Position numbers and translations under genes: made by a program
The notes under the pieces: generated by a model
Databases searched by the model: none
What the model saw: the letters and a program-made list of their open reading frames with translations, nothing else
Told to the model about the DNA's origin: nothing
Assembly: GCA_021234155.1 (NCBI GenBank)
Contig: JAJEKV010000033.1
Coordinates: forward strand, 8,114,635 to 8,178,634
Length of the DNA: 64,000 nt
Direction: 5' to 3'
From: Isoetes taiwanensis
Lineage: Eukaryota > Streptophyta > Lycopodiopsida > Isoetales > Isoetaceae
Shown: piece after piece, positions 33,550 through 45,605 of the stretch
Layout of the letters: every line of letters starts with the position of its first letter
Numbering within the stretch: position 1 is the first letter of the stretch

Positions 33550-34164
33550 TTATCTCCAGACAACTGTTGTTAGTGTGTCGGTTGGATTGCGTAAAGGGTT
33601 CTGCTTCACATACTGTTGCAGGTCTACTGCTGTCAACAGACCCTCTAGCCATGGTTGCAAAAGTGTCAAGAGACCTGTGTCTTCCACATCTTTTTCATGC
33701 CATGAAGGTGGGCATATGCAATTTTCATTGGGATTGAAAAGCATCTAGTACTTGGAATCGTCTACTATAAGTGTGTTACTCTCATTCCTGTCTGGATATT
33801 TCTCATATATAGACTCAATTGGCTTCAGATACAAAGGTTTATCTTTAAAAGGTGCAACCCCGAAAGGCAGTTCCACACAGTTGCTTCCATTAAAGGTGAC
33901 TCTTAAGTCTTTTATCTACGTCTCTGTGAAGATTTTGTCCATTACTCTTGACAGGTTCCATGGAGCTATTGATGACCATATTTCTACTTCAAAGTGCTCA
34001 AATACAAATTCGAGGAATCCGTCTAGATGGGCCTTATAAACAACACTTTCTTGCCTATTATCTCATGGTTTCTAACTAGCTGATCATTTGCTACCAGGGT
34101 CCTATGTATTTGTTTTGCCAAAATATTATTGATATCAGACACCGTCAAACTTTCTGTACACCAG
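33550..34164 (-). pseudogene. Second NIF/FCP1-type phosphatase fragment, with internal stops
   Basis: From a TTATAG acceptor (34165) the minus strand reads SLTVSDINNILAKQIHRTL, then VLFIRP and HLDGFLEFVFEHFEVEIWSS after a 1-nt shift. It goes on to YLKPIESIYEKYP and NTLIVDDSKY, a TAG stop, then MLFNPNENCICPPSWHEKD and EGLLTAVDLQQYV, ending at TAA 33550. These are the RPxLxxFL...IWSS and VDDSxxK...NPxxxxxxP signatures of plant FCP1/NIF phosphatases. Motif I is missing. There are at least two in-frame stops and one shift. Confidence 0.65.
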
Positions 34165-34359
34165 CTATAAAAGAACAGGCAATTTATCAATAAATATGGT
34201 GGAGTTAAATAAAAAGAGATTTTATTCATTAAAATTCAATAAAAAACTATATCTTTTACAATCGAATAGTGTTTAGCACTGACAATGGGGATGGGCTTTC
34301 TCAGCCACATTTACTAGTACCAGCTGGTCTAGTGGTTTTGGGTGCGATGTGAATGTGAT

Positions 34360-34684
34360 CTAACTCTGAAGTAGTGCTCGGATGAGAACATCACGACGAT
34401 CCTCCGCATACTTTGGCAAGAACCAATTTCGGGTAATCTGCAGATATGACAACCATACTTAGATATTGAAAACCATTTGTTTGCAAGATAAAAAAGCATG
34501 AGACACTCACATTGGTAGTTTTACCACCCACGATTGTGCCTACGAACTTCTGCATGTAAGCTATAACATAGAGGCCACATGACTGCCCATCTTTATGCTG
34601 CGGACACTTACGAATCTTCATAAGTGGTAAAGGGTTTTGTCCATGCTTCAAGAAGGTGGGACACTCGACACAACCGCGTGCCAT
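34360..34684 (-). pseudogene. Ulp1-type (C48) protease C-terminus
   Basis: Two exons on the minus strand, 34684-34511 and 34437-34360, join in frame through a GTGAGT donor and a CTGCAG acceptor. They read KIRKCPQHKDGQSCGLYVIA YMQKFV, then ITRNWFLPKYAEDRRDVLI RALLQS and TAG. The Q...D-x2-SCG-x-YV motif holds the catalytic Cys of Ulp1/SENP SUMO proteases. The His-Asp part upstream is absent. Ulp1 domains are common cargo in plant CACTA and MULE elements. It lies just upstream, on the same strand, of the broken NIF phosphatase. Confidence 0.65.
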
Positions 34685-34939
34685 AGCGAGGATGTGGAGC
34701 CTGCAAAAGACCAGATCAACTTTGTAGCAAATGAACGAAGAACACTGCTAACATGTAACCAATCTACTCAATCTACTTTAATAAAAGGAGATGTGAAATA
34801 CAAAATGCCTCATAAGTGTAACTATGTCAACATCAACGTCCTTGGCAGAATTGAAGATCTAGATATTTATGGTGTTCTTACACTTAGTAAGGGTCATGTT
34901 GAAGATGGCCAAAGAGTGATGTTCCGTGGCAGCATATAG

Positions 34940-37295
34940 CATTGGAATCTTAGGTGTGAAAGGGATTAAGATTGCTTTTCATGTTAACATGGTCATGCCT
35001 AGCAGATGCCTTTTTTTCCTTTAAATGATAGTCCTTTTTGCCAACATTATGCTTATGAAGCTGAAACATATACTTATCTATATGCCACTGTTCTTGTTCT
35101 AGACTTGCCAAACTTGAGAGTCATGTTGCTGTTGTTGATGAACATGTAATGAATTTTCCAGACTTGATTGTATTGTGAATTAGGATCATGCTAGTATTCT
35201 TGTTAAGATGTCTTAGCATCTCTCAATTCTGTCCACTTGCTTTGGATTTTTTGCTTTGGGTTTCTTCGCTCTTCCGATCCCCCTTGATGATTGCAGGTTT
35301 TTGTTATAAAATAAGGCAATCTGAGATTAGAAACTTTGCCATGTGTTTTGGATCCCAGGAGTCAGCTATAAGTCGAGGGATTAACCCAATAAAGCCTAAC
35401 ACAAGAGGTACTCGACTCATTTCATCTGTTAGCCAGCAGCTAAGCTTTAATGCCAGAGACTTATTGTGGATCACATTCTTTTTTCTCATTTGGGGGCCTG
35501 CCCCTTTGGTTTGTGACTGGATCCTGGATTTTGTTGCAGCATTTGACAGTAGACTTGCTTCAACCGATTTGAATCTGTCAAAAACAGTTGATTCTTACTA
35601 TTTTCCTCTGCTCTGCACTAGATTTCACGAAAATATACTGGTTCTTCTTTCAAACTACTTGATAAGGAGAGAACTACGGTTTATCTGTAAACTTCGTTAT
35701 GGAGGTGGGACCGTTAGTAAAGCATATCTAAGATTCCAACCTGTTCAAGATTATGTTGTATTGGTTCAATGAACTGGTCAACGACATCCCCAAAACCCAC
35801 CTATTCGTAAAAAAACATTTCTTTGTGCAAAAGCACCTTGTTTTTGTGATGAAGAAAGGACATAAGAAACTCAAACACTCTTATTCAATTTTTTATTTCT
35901 TAGACATCCCTAGTATGTTGTCTTACTTTAACACGTCCCTCCTACATAATGGGGAGAACTTTATCTGTACTGAAGGAATATTATCCTTTGCATAAATGAT
36001 GCAATGTATAGCATTTGTGTTGGAAGTATTGTCTGTTTGTTATGTTAACAATTGTAGAGGGTTTGCATTTAGTGCTTTTCATGCATGTCTCACAATTTCG
36101 CTTGTGCACTTTGTGCCAGGTTTGTTTGATAAATTCATGGAAGATAATTCGGCATATGCTAACAAGATAAACTAAATAGCCAATAAGGTTGTCATTGTGA
36201 GGTAAAATTCAAGAATGTGAGGTGAAATGCAAGAATGTTGAGTAAAAACTAATAATAATGTCAAAGCCTAAATCTATCTTAACTTGCTTTTATATACCTT
36301 AAATCATAGTGCAACCCTTTGTTCACTGTGCTCGTTCTATATCTCAAGTACCCGTAAATCATAGAGTTATTCGTTGCACAGTATCAATTATGTAAATTAG
36401 TTTGAAGTATTATTCTTTCCTCCCTTAGTTCTATAAATTGACCTTCATAGCTTCATAAACAAAACCCCTAGCTCAAGAAAATGACACCTTATGAACAAAC
36501 AAAAAGGACCCAACACGAAATGATGAAACAGAAACCATAAAAACACGCTTTCGCGGCACTGGAGGGCAACCCCTCATGCGCAACACCTTGTTTTTATAAT
36601 AATCCATTCAATTGTTTTAGAGGTATGATCAATGGTTCAAATCAACATATCATATCCCCTTGGAACGCCCAGTTATTGTGCTATATATTAGACTATAGAT
36701 CAACATATATTATCGTCTGAATCTAAACCATTGAATGAAGTGATTGAAAAAGTGTTTCAATCTTAAGCATCCAATCTTAGTTAGATCCATAGCCATGCAA
36801 CTTCATTGACAAAATTATTTTATTGTGAACCTATTGGTGCACCCTCTTATGTAGCGATCACATGGAGAATCACAACCGTGGCTGAGTTCTAGTTGATCCA
36901 GCGCTGAACAGAACTTTTTTGAGCCCGTTTTAGATTTTCAGCTCGCGACATCTAGGGCATGATGCGGGGCCTCTGCTGATAAGCTGGGGTTCTACTGTTA
37001 AGCTACGTTGTTAGGAGTGATGAAAAAGAACTCCATGTGAGTCGTCCATTAAAGTAGACTAGATGCAAGTTAATATGGACTTGAAACCAGTCTTAAACTT
37101 GATTATTAACCTGTATTAGCGCTTATAAGACCCAATATGCAAACGTATTTATTCCTCGCCAATCTGCCGTGTTCTCCTAATGCTTCACCTTTCCGCCTCC
37201 TCCTCCGACCTAATTTTCTTCTTCCCTCGTCCTTAAAATTGATTGCCAACCTCTTATTGCTCTTCCCATCCCTTTTGGTCCCGTCTTCCATCGCC
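34940..37295. other. Intergenic region upstream of TFIIA
   Basis: AT-rich; an open frame of 194 codons at 35188-35772 (plus) matches no family. A partial inverted similarity (CATTCAATTG / CCATTGAATG) spans about 36607-36740. The proximal 150 bp before 37296 is the likely TFIIA promoter/leader. A second in-frame ATG at 37137 would add about 53 hydrophobic residues atypical of the family. Confidence 0.35.
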
Positions 37296-39779
37296 ATGGC
37301 CAACCTAGAAGCCGCAGTTGGATCTTTTTATGTCCATGTTCTTGAAGATGTTATCAGCAAGGTCCACGCAGATTTCCAATCCGAAGGAGTGGATGATAGC
37401 GTCCTTCAAGAGCTCCAAGAGGTTTCCTTTGCCTTTCTTTTTAAAATCTCTTGGATGATCATCTGTTCTTTTTAAAAAGCAGAAATAATTGGAAAACTGG
37501 TGTTTTAAGAATTCGAATATGGCTGAGTTACCTGGCGTATTCACATGCAACTTTCTTGTGCTTATTAAATCTGGTTTTATTTACGGATCTTTCTGTAAGA
37601 TGCTGATTTGCTGGATTCTTTTTGTTAGCTTTGGGAGCTGAAGATGGTGCAGGTTGGTGCTCCAGTAAGAGTGCATCCTCACATGTTATCAACTGGTGGA
37701 CCAGGGATAGTTCCTCCAGTCCAAGATTTGAATATCCCTTACCAGGGAACCGAGGAAGATGATAGAATATTCTCTGCAGCAGGTTTTCAACCAGTAAGCT
37801 TATATATTATCTGCCACTATTTAAGTGCTGTATATTATATGGCTATAAATATGCATTTTCAGCGTCCAAACTTAGGGGGCACGTCCCAACATGTGATGTA
37901 CCAATATATGCCACCTGCACCTGGAATTGACCCTAGTGTTGGAAGACCTTCGCCATATATGGTACGGTCTGCTTTTCATCATTCACATATGTGAGCCTTG
38001 GTTTTGACAAGCTGCTTTTGCTTGATATTGCAGCAACAGCCAGCACCATGGATGAATCGAAGATTGCAAGGGGTGGATATCAATATTGGTACACGTTTCT
38101 TTGCTTTCCTGCTATCTCATAAAATGATTTTTTTTTTTTTTTTTTTACATTTTTAAGACATGTCATTTCTATTATGCGAGAGTTCTTATGCTTGAAATTG
38201 TTTGTCTGCAGCATATCAAGGTGAAGAAAATGATGGTGGTGAAGCCCCATATTACCAGGTTGGTGTCCGCTTCATCATCTTAATGATAGATGAGGACTTG
38301 CTTGTGTCAATAACAATTTGGAATGACACTAGAGGTTATGTGAATATGGGTCCTGATAAGTTATACAAACAAGGTAAGAGGGTCTGCATGAGGGACTTGC
38401 TTGTGTCAATAACAATTTGGAATGACACTAGAGGTTATGTGAATATGGGTCCTGATAAGTTATACAAACAAGGTAAGAGGGTCTGCATGAGAAGTCTTGG
38501 CATCATGATAAGTTCTAGCATGGTTTTTAGAGTAAAAAGTAAACAGACAATAGCCAACTGATTTAGTTTTTTAACGGATTCAAGTACACATTTGTTGCGT
38601 TTATTTAAAATGAATGCCTCCATATTTCATCTGTTTGGCCTTTATCATCTTTCATCATATATGATCAGTGTAAGTTCTGCAGGATCTGTCAGGACATTTA
38701 AGTGGGAAGCGGAAACGTGAGAGTCTGAATGCTGAGCATTTCACAGGAACTTATATACCACAACAGGATGGTGCTAGTGACTTTGAGTTTTACCAAAACC
38801 TTAATTTGTATGCCTCAAACTTACAGGTAAGTTGAAGATTTCCAGCGCTGTTATATATTGTAGTTTTTTATCATGATGATTCAGACAATTATAGCTCCTT
38901 CCAGCTTCTATTGATAGTAAAATTCTGCCCAGAACATGCAGACCCCTGCAGAGGTTCCATTAGCAGCAGCTCCTGTGACAGATAGCACGATTTATCCAAG
39001 GCTTCAACAACATGATCAAGTTGGTGAGGATTACGAGGCATGTTCTTTAACTTTGATTTATACTCTTCAACATTTTAGTCTTTTCCTGGTCTAAATGCTT
39101 GCATATTCTAGCAGCCAAAGTGATTACTAATATTCCAATTATTAATCTAGGATGTCGCTGAGGAGGATTACAATGAGCCAGAGCAGAAAGGTATGTATGT
39201 CATGGCATTTGTAGATTGTACCCCAACCGCTCTCATCGTGAACTTGGGTTTATCTGCTCAGTGTCTATGGGTTAGAGAGCTTAAATTATCTGACATAATC
39301 TACAGGGTTCTTATGTATTTGAAATTTCTCTAGGGCTGGGAAACCAATCTAATACTCCAGCATTAGTTAAGCCTGAGCCAGTTGAGGAACGGCCAGAGTC
39401 AACAAATGATGAGCCACCTCTGAATGAAGATGATGATGAAAATGATGATGCGGTTATCAATGAGGAAGAGAGAAATTTGGTGCTTTGTCAGTTTGAGAAG
39501 GTCTGAGTTACTTTTATTTCTTATCATTCAGATTGGTATGGAACACCTATTTATATGTAGGCTTACCTAAATGAGGAGTATGAGGATATTTGTTGCCCTT
39601 GTGCAGGTCACACGATCAAAAAATAAATGGAAATGTATGCTGAAGGATGGTATCATGCGTCTTAATAACCGTGACTCTGTGTTTTCAAAGGTGGGTTGAT
39701 AATCTGATATAAGGCTTTTTAAGTCTGTCAATTGAGACATCTTGTGTTTATGCAGGCAACTGGGGAGTTTGAGTTCTGA
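37296..39779 (+). CDS. TFIIA-L: Transcription initiation factor IIA large subunit (TFIIA alpha/beta), complete
   Basis: Eleven coding exons: 37296-37421, 37629-37793, 37863-37961, 38034-38088, 38212-38258, 38683-38826, 38942-39037, 39151-39190, 39334-39500, 39607-39690, 39756-39779; phases agree and give 348 aa. The N-terminal helical domain reads FYVHVLEDVISKVHADF ... LQELQELWELKM. The variable middle is Pro/Gln-rich. The acidic linker (NEDDDENDD) leads into the beta-barrel LVLCQFEKVTRSKNKWKCML, then DGIMRLNNRDSVF and terminal GEFEF. TFIIA stabilises TBP on the TATA box in RNA polymerase II pre-initiation complexes. The intron after 39037 must use a GC donor to keep frame. ATG 37296 is chosen from family length. 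Confidence 0.92.
38294..38492. repeat. Perfect 99-bp tandem duplication in TFIIA intron 5
   Basis: The unit starting GACTTGCTTGTG at 38295 repeats at 38394 with no visible difference over about 97 bp, so it is recent. It lies wholly between coding exons 38212-38258 and 38683-38826. Confidence 0.9.
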
Positions 39780-40201
39780 AACTTGTTTGAATCTTGAAGA
39801 CTATTGGGTTGTCTTCATTTTTCAGAAGCAGCTAAGCTGTACGGTGCAGATTGTCTATGGCTGCAGTGTGATACATCCATCCATTTGTAGTGGGATTGTT
39901 TATGGCTGCAGTGTGATACATTCATCCATTTTTAGTGGGAATGTCTAGAAATTGACTGTAAAGAGTGTCTGAAAAAGGCGTGCCATTTTTGTCCTGCTGG
40001 TGGACCATTCAAAGGTCATGGAGAGGTAGTGACACCCCATTCTAAAGTAGAAGTTGTACAGAATACATTTGACAGCAGAATGGCATAAATGAAAGAAATA
40101 TGTTTAAATGCCATATGAAGCCATGCTTGTAATGCAAGAAAAGTGAGATATTAATGGCAGTTAAGTGCATTTGTATATTGTTTTTTAATTTAGATTGTCA
40201 A
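39780..40201. other. TFIIA 3' flank
   Basis: 3' UTR and downstream sequence. It has a short direct repeat around TATGGCTGCAGTGTGATACA (about 39856 and 39900), 44 bp apart. No gene. Confidence 0.4.
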
Positions 40202-40377
40202 TCCCGATCTTATAAATGGCGAAATTTTAACCATCTTGAAATTTTGGCTCTAATCACCTTCATTTTTAAAGTCTAAATTTCAAGGTGAATCCCGATGTCA
40301 TAAATGGCAAAATTTTAACCATCTTGAAATTTTGGCTCTAATCGGCTCTAATCACCTTCATTTTTAAAGTCTAAATT
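40202..40377. repeat. Two-copy 88-bp tandem repeat
   Basis: The unit beginning TCCCGATCTTATAAATGGC at 40202 recurs at 40290 with a few changes and an extra GGCTCTAATC in the second copy. Non-coding. Confidence 0.75.
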
Positions 40378-40591
40378 TCAAGGTGATCTTCTATTGATTT
40401 TCAGTTCAAAGTTTTAGGCATTTACTATGAACAAGTGAAAACAGACAAAATTTTTGTTGTCCATATACCACAAAGTGGCTTCCACATACAGTTGCCATAA
40501 GTTGTGTGTTTACAAGAATTTGCATAAGGATTTATAGCATAAAATATCTGTTTTGTATACATCAAAGCTTTTGGGCAGAGCAAAATTGGCC

Positions 40592-40660
40592 AAAGCTGTA
40601 ACCCCAAAGCTCCATTCTTGCATGCAAAGCTGTAACCCCAAATCTCCATTCTTGCATGCA
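40592..40660. repeat. 34-bp tandem duplication
   Basis: AAAGCTGTAACCCCAAA followed by CTCCATTCTTGCATGC repeats at 40592 and 40626. Short frames seen here on both strands reflect the repeat and are not called genes. Confidence 0.7.
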
Positions 40661-43013
40661 AGCACTGTAGTAGCCACAACTCGCAACAAAAGCACAACAA
40701 AGAACAACAGACTCGCATATCGTTGCCAAAAACTCCGTAGACTCGCCAAAGCTCCATAGACTTGTCAAGATTGTGGTAAACCACCAAGAAACTCCAAAAA
40801 ATCGCAAAAAATTAAAACCACCAAGAAACGGTGGCGCTCCAAGACGTTTAGCAAGCGCCAGCAAGATTAGATCCTAGACTAGTAGAAAGACGCTGCAGAT
40901 CTCGCCAAAAGCTCTGGCAGCATGCCGGATTGAAGAAGATGCAGGCAAAAGGAAGAGGAAAGTGTCCCAAAATGTCTTTTATACCTCCGCCACGTAGGTT
41001 GACACGTCTACAAAATTTCAAGGTGATATAAAAATTTCGTAGGCAAATTTCGCTCAAATCTCGATGTTATAAATAGCTTAATTGATAATAATATAGGTCC
41101 ATTGAATTCTAATGGATTTTTTAAATAAATTCAAAAAGTTGTAAGCCAGATTTGGGTTGTTCCTTTTATGGTTTTGTGCAGTGGGATCTAGACGCATAAG
41201 ATCTCTCACCCACGTAGCGGTGGAGAATAATTAGTGCTAATATTGGCTATTGGCTCCCTTGTTTTAACCATAGCACGACGAGAGAAGCATTGTGATTTGC
41301 TTGAGCTAATCACAGGAAGACATGGCACGCGATAGCAAGCTGGCGGCCCTTTAATGCAATGATGTTATCACATGCTTTATTGAGCATTTATTACGCACGT
41401 GTGTGGTTTCAAAGGGTGCAATTCTAGAGAAACTTTGTGTAAGATGTGATTAGCTCGAGTTAATCACAGCCACCTCGTGAAGCGTGCAGAGTTGACTCCA
41501 CACTCGAGTGGACTTTACAGATCTGCATGTGCGTAGAACAATAGATTAGAGGGAAAAGAAACGAAAAAAAAAGGGGCACCACCTAGGTGCCACGAAATGC
41601 AAAAAACTTGTGCCACTTAGGTGCCACATCACTATAATTCTCTCGCGCAAACCCAAACTCGAGAGAATCACGTTGGCGCCCCGGTTAAACTGGGAAGTCA
41701 ATAAAGTGCATGGGGAATAATGGCAGATGGTCCAGACCAGATAGAAAGCTTCAGATTAAAGCACGAAAATGCACTTCTACATGCAGGCTTGACGGCTGAA
41801 TAAAAACCTCTGAACCTTGCTCCAAATCTCCGTTCCGCCATCGCTACCCTGTATGGCATAATCCAGTATCTTTCTTGCTTCAAACATTCTCCTCGCCATG
41901 GCCATCCTTGCAGCCTCTCACAGAATCGGCCATGCTTGTAAAACAATCGGCCATACAGCTTGGAAAATAGTCGGCCATGCTTGCAGCTTGTCACACAATT
42001 AGCCATGCTTGTCGCTTCTCTGCATGTGCAAATACAATGAGCCTGTGACCTGCGTCAATCCTATCTCTCATGTCCATGTCAAGCACCCATTATCTTGACT
42101 GTGAGAGACTGCTTGTTACAAGCAGGAAAATTTTGCAGGCTTCTCTTAACTACACTGCATAGACCACAAATAGAAACACCATGATCTTCAGCTGCACAAA
42201 TATAACCATTGAAGCAAAAAGCCAATCCAATGGCTATCATGTTTTCCACTAAAAAATAACTAAAATTCGAGCCTAAAAACCATTGCAAAAGTCATAGTGA
42301 TTTTTTCTAGAATTAAAAGTAAAAAAACCTTTTTTTTTTTCGTTAGGACATCCAAAAAATGATAATCAAAGGTATAGATTTTTTTTTTCCTTGACATCCT
42401 AAAGAAATTGTCGGGACATGTTTAATGCGATGATCAGATACTTAAGTAGTAACAAGTCCACATAAACACAATGAAAATTTATAGAAATCTCAGACTTGTA
42501 AGAAAGAGTACCTTAAACTTCTAAAGTGCCTTCCCATCCCCAGAGCCAGTTGGAAAGAAAAATAATATTTGAAAACAAAGGAAAAAGAAAGATGGAACTA
42601 CATATCAAGGATGAAGAAATAAAAATCTTCCTCTAGAACAAGATCCTATTTTTTGAAAATACAACTGTCATAGGATTTTAGGGCCGTTGTTCTAGCATTT
42701 AATATCTCATCAATGCTTGATCTCTCATCAATCCCTCTTCCTTTTCTCATGCAAGGAATTGGATGGGTTTTACTTTTCTTATTCTTTCATGCAGGGAAGG
42801 GCTTCTTCTTGAATGGGTTTTTAATTGTTGACGACCCTTCTCATTTTCTCTAGTTTCTTTCGCGTGTTCGCTTGTTCACATTGGAAAAATTATCATTATC
42901 CTTCATCTTAGGTCTAGTTTTTTAATAAAAATGGTCCTTTTCTTATTGAGAGTTTTGCCAATCTTATCTTATTATTGGTAGTCTTTTAATATTTGGTTAT
43001 TGTGTTTGGTGAT
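40661..43013. other. Repeat-rich intergenic region with possible LTR end and PBS
   Basis: No gene supported. At about 41665 a sequence ending ...ATCA is followed by GTTGGCGCCCCGG, resembling a plant LTR-retrotransposon primer-binding site (TGGCGCC). 41160-41668 could be a degraded LTR, but no partner LTR or gag/pol was found. The frames at 41698-42288 match nothing. Confidence 0.25.
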
Positions 43014-43115
43014 GGGGCCTAGTCCCCAGGTTTTAGATGGGCTGTTGCCCTTGCATGTGCCGTCCCATAACCCGTTGGGTTCCCGTGGACGTAAAAATTT
43101 ATCTTATCTTATCTT
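43014..43115 (+). mobile_element. Non-LTR (LINE-like) 3' end with TTATC tail
   Basis: A GC-richer 80-bp block (GGGCTGTTGCCC ... CCCGTTGGGTTCCCGTGG) is followed by ATTTATC and about four further TTATC units. A conserved-looking 3' block ending in a simple-repeat tail is typical of plant RTE-type LINEs. No reverse transcriptase is present, so this would be a 5'-truncated copy. Confidence 0.35.
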
Positions 43116-43478
43116 ATCTTATTTTGCAAGTCTACCATTAGACTGTATCAAATCAAGCTATCTGATTGAAATTCTTGAGATGGAGGAGCATTATCTTTTG
43201 GTAAGATTTAGAGCTAAGAGCCTATACCACATGCATCCAATTTGTATGGACATCGTATCAGCTATTGCATTCATCATGAGGGAAGAATGTTATGATCTTG
43301 GAGCCTTGGTCAAAGTATGCCATTATGTGCTATGTAGTTTGGAGTATTGTATCAAAAATATATATATGATAGTTAGACATGCAAGCCACTGAAGTGTAGT
43401 TATTGCATTGCAAACACAACAACTTTCTTGTACTTTAAAATTGAGCATTCATTAAAATAAGACAACTGTTTCCTTTTT

Positions 43479-43552
43479 ATAGAATAGAATAGAATAGAAT
43501 AGAATAGAATAGAATAGAATAGAATAGAATAGAATAGAATAGAATAGAATAG
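43479..43552. repeat. (AGAAT)n microsatellite, about 14 units
   Basis: An uninterrupted pentanucleotide array followed directly by AGGCTTTTATCGTCCATGG. The same junction recurs at 45515. Confidence 0.95.
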
Positions 43553-45243
43553 GCTTTTATCGTCCATGGAGACAAATTTGTCTATGGGACCTTAAAATTT
43601 AAAGCACATCAAATTTATTACTACCTCAGTTAAAAAACCCCCGCCCCAAAGGTTTTTGAGGAAAAACCGTGGCAGTAATAAGAATTTTATCAGAAATATA
43701 TAAGCACACATATAAAACAAGACAGATTTAAGTCACGCGAGTGTCTTAGGACATCGTTGGCCCCACAGATCCATGACCTCCTGGAGGTATGATCCCACCA
43801 TTTGGACTGAAGCCACGCGCAATATCGCGCGTAGCAGTTGCGCAGACCTGACCAACTTAGCACACTATATTTTACCTAACACTACAATGATCATTTAATG
43901 AGCGCTCATGCATGCAATCATTAGGTGCTCACGTGTATCATACCTTTTGAAGGATTTAACTCCATTTCGCATGCTTTTCTTAAATTGCTCCATTATGGCT
44001 TCGTTATACAAAGTATCGTTATTCACCAGTAATTTGCATGCTCCTCGTCACACCTTCCATCTTTCACTTAATTTGTCTATTTCTAAACAATAGGCTACTT
44101 GCATATACCTCTAGACAATTTTATTTAAATTGTCTCTGTCCATTCTCTTCATGTTGAATCGAACTCCTTTCCCTTCCAGTTACAGGTTATTGAAGATGAA
44201 AATCATACACTTCTCAAATGTCTTTCTTTTGAGATGGCCATGAATCATTATTTGACATTAGCATTCTATTCCACAACCCTATAAACTCCCAGAGCACCAT
44301 CTGTGTATGACTTGGCATTACATATACTTGAGGTTCTAGAGCATCTTCAATTGCTGCGCCTTCAGTGTGATCTATTTATTCCCGATTGTCTAGTATGATC
44401 ACTCTTGCAAAGGTCTCTTGAAAACCTTCTGAGGCAAGGGTTTTTTAATTCTAGTGGGAATGGTTGTACTAGTCTATTGTATGAGTTCCATGACCTCTTG
44501 GTCTTCATGATGTTAAAAAAAATCTAAACTATTTTATTCTTTCATACATTGCATCACCTTCAAATCTCAATTCCTTGAACCCATAGTTCATTGTGTCCTT
44601 ACAATAAAAGTATTGGAGTCTCAAGAGATAATATGGGGTTTTCAAAAAATGGCCCAAGAAATTATAAAATGTTATTTTCGTGAATAAAATGTCATTTGAA
44701 AGTATAAGCCATTTGAAGGCATAAATATGCAAAATCCACGAGATCTTTTCCACCCCTGCGAAATCTTTTCATCCCCTTTATAGTCCCTAACTGCCAGGTA
44801 GACTCCTAAAAGTATGGGAGTTAGTTTGAGAGATCTGGTTTTTTGGAAACTGGAGCTCTGTAGTCACCATATTTAAATACTATGAGATGTGTGAGATGAG
44901 TGACAACCCTAAACACAATATGGATTTGAAAACATGAAGTTTGTATTTAACAATGCCTAGCCTAACACCATGTGTGCACATGTGCTATATGTGGACATGA
45001 AATCCAGCCATGCAAACTACCTGATCCATCAAATTTACTTCAGGTACTTCCTTCCTCCATTCGATGTATTTTTGTGTTTTTTCCATTTTAAATTAAAAAA
45101 CAAATCAAATTTAGCGCCTTAGCATCAAATCCTGATATAAAATCAGTAAGAACTTTGGCCCGGGCAGTGTTCTTTCTACTGTTATTGCCCAAATCACAAT
45201 TAACCTTCCATCAACACAATACACTCAAATCACAAACAAGCAC
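43553..45243. other. Intergenic, no gene seen
   Basis: AT-rich sequence with only short, unrelated frames. 43640-43800 includes a GC-richer patch of unknown nature. Confidence 0.35.
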
Positions 45244-45444
45244 AGGTTAATTATAGGACATGAAGTACTAGAGAATGCAGAGAATGCATTGCGCAATTTT
45301 GATGTGAAGTATACTGACATTTGGCCAAGAGACAACATTCACACAAAAAACGCGTTGATGGAATCACATCCAGATTTTAATTCAGTTGCTAGCTTGGTGA
45401 ATTTTGCTTATGAAGGGAAATCAGTGGCTCTGATATTGTTGTGA
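45244..45444 (+). pseudogene. Unrecognised 67-codon coding-like exon fragment
   Basis: An open plus frame without ATG reads RLIIGHEVLENAENALRNFD, then VKYTDIWPRDNIHTK and FNSVASLVNFAYEGKSVALI, stopping at TGA 45444. Composition looks like a genuine exon. No family recognised. Confidence 0.35.
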
Positions 45445-45490
45445 TATGCTATACAGTAGTCAATTGATGGCTGAAATTGATAAATTAATA

Positions 45491-45515
45491 AGAATAGAAT
45501 AGAATAGAATAGAAT
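45491..45515. repeat. Short (AGAAT)n array with the same 3' junction
   Basis: Five AGAAT units followed by AGGCTTTTATCATCCACGG, matching the junction at 43552 with two changes. Confidence 0.85.
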
Positions 45516-45605
45516 AGGCTTTTATCATCCACGGAGACCAATCGGCGTGCATGCATAAAAAACAAGGTGTGCGCACGGAGGGTTGCCCTCCATGGCCGGA
45601 AGGTG

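Noticed and set aside
35188-35772. 194-codon plus-strand ORF
   Set aside because: Long but hydrophobic and Cys/Phe-rich, matches no family, has no convincing exon or promoter context, and lies in AT-rich intergenic DNA.
37137-37475. Upstream ATG for TFIIA at 37137
   Set aside because: Would add a 53-residue Leu/Pro-rich N-terminus not found in the family; the 37296 ATG gives the normal start.
41160-41690. LTR with primer-binding site (TTGGCGCC)
   Set aside because: Only a short PBS-like match; no partner LTR, polypurine tract or gag/pol, so not called as an element.
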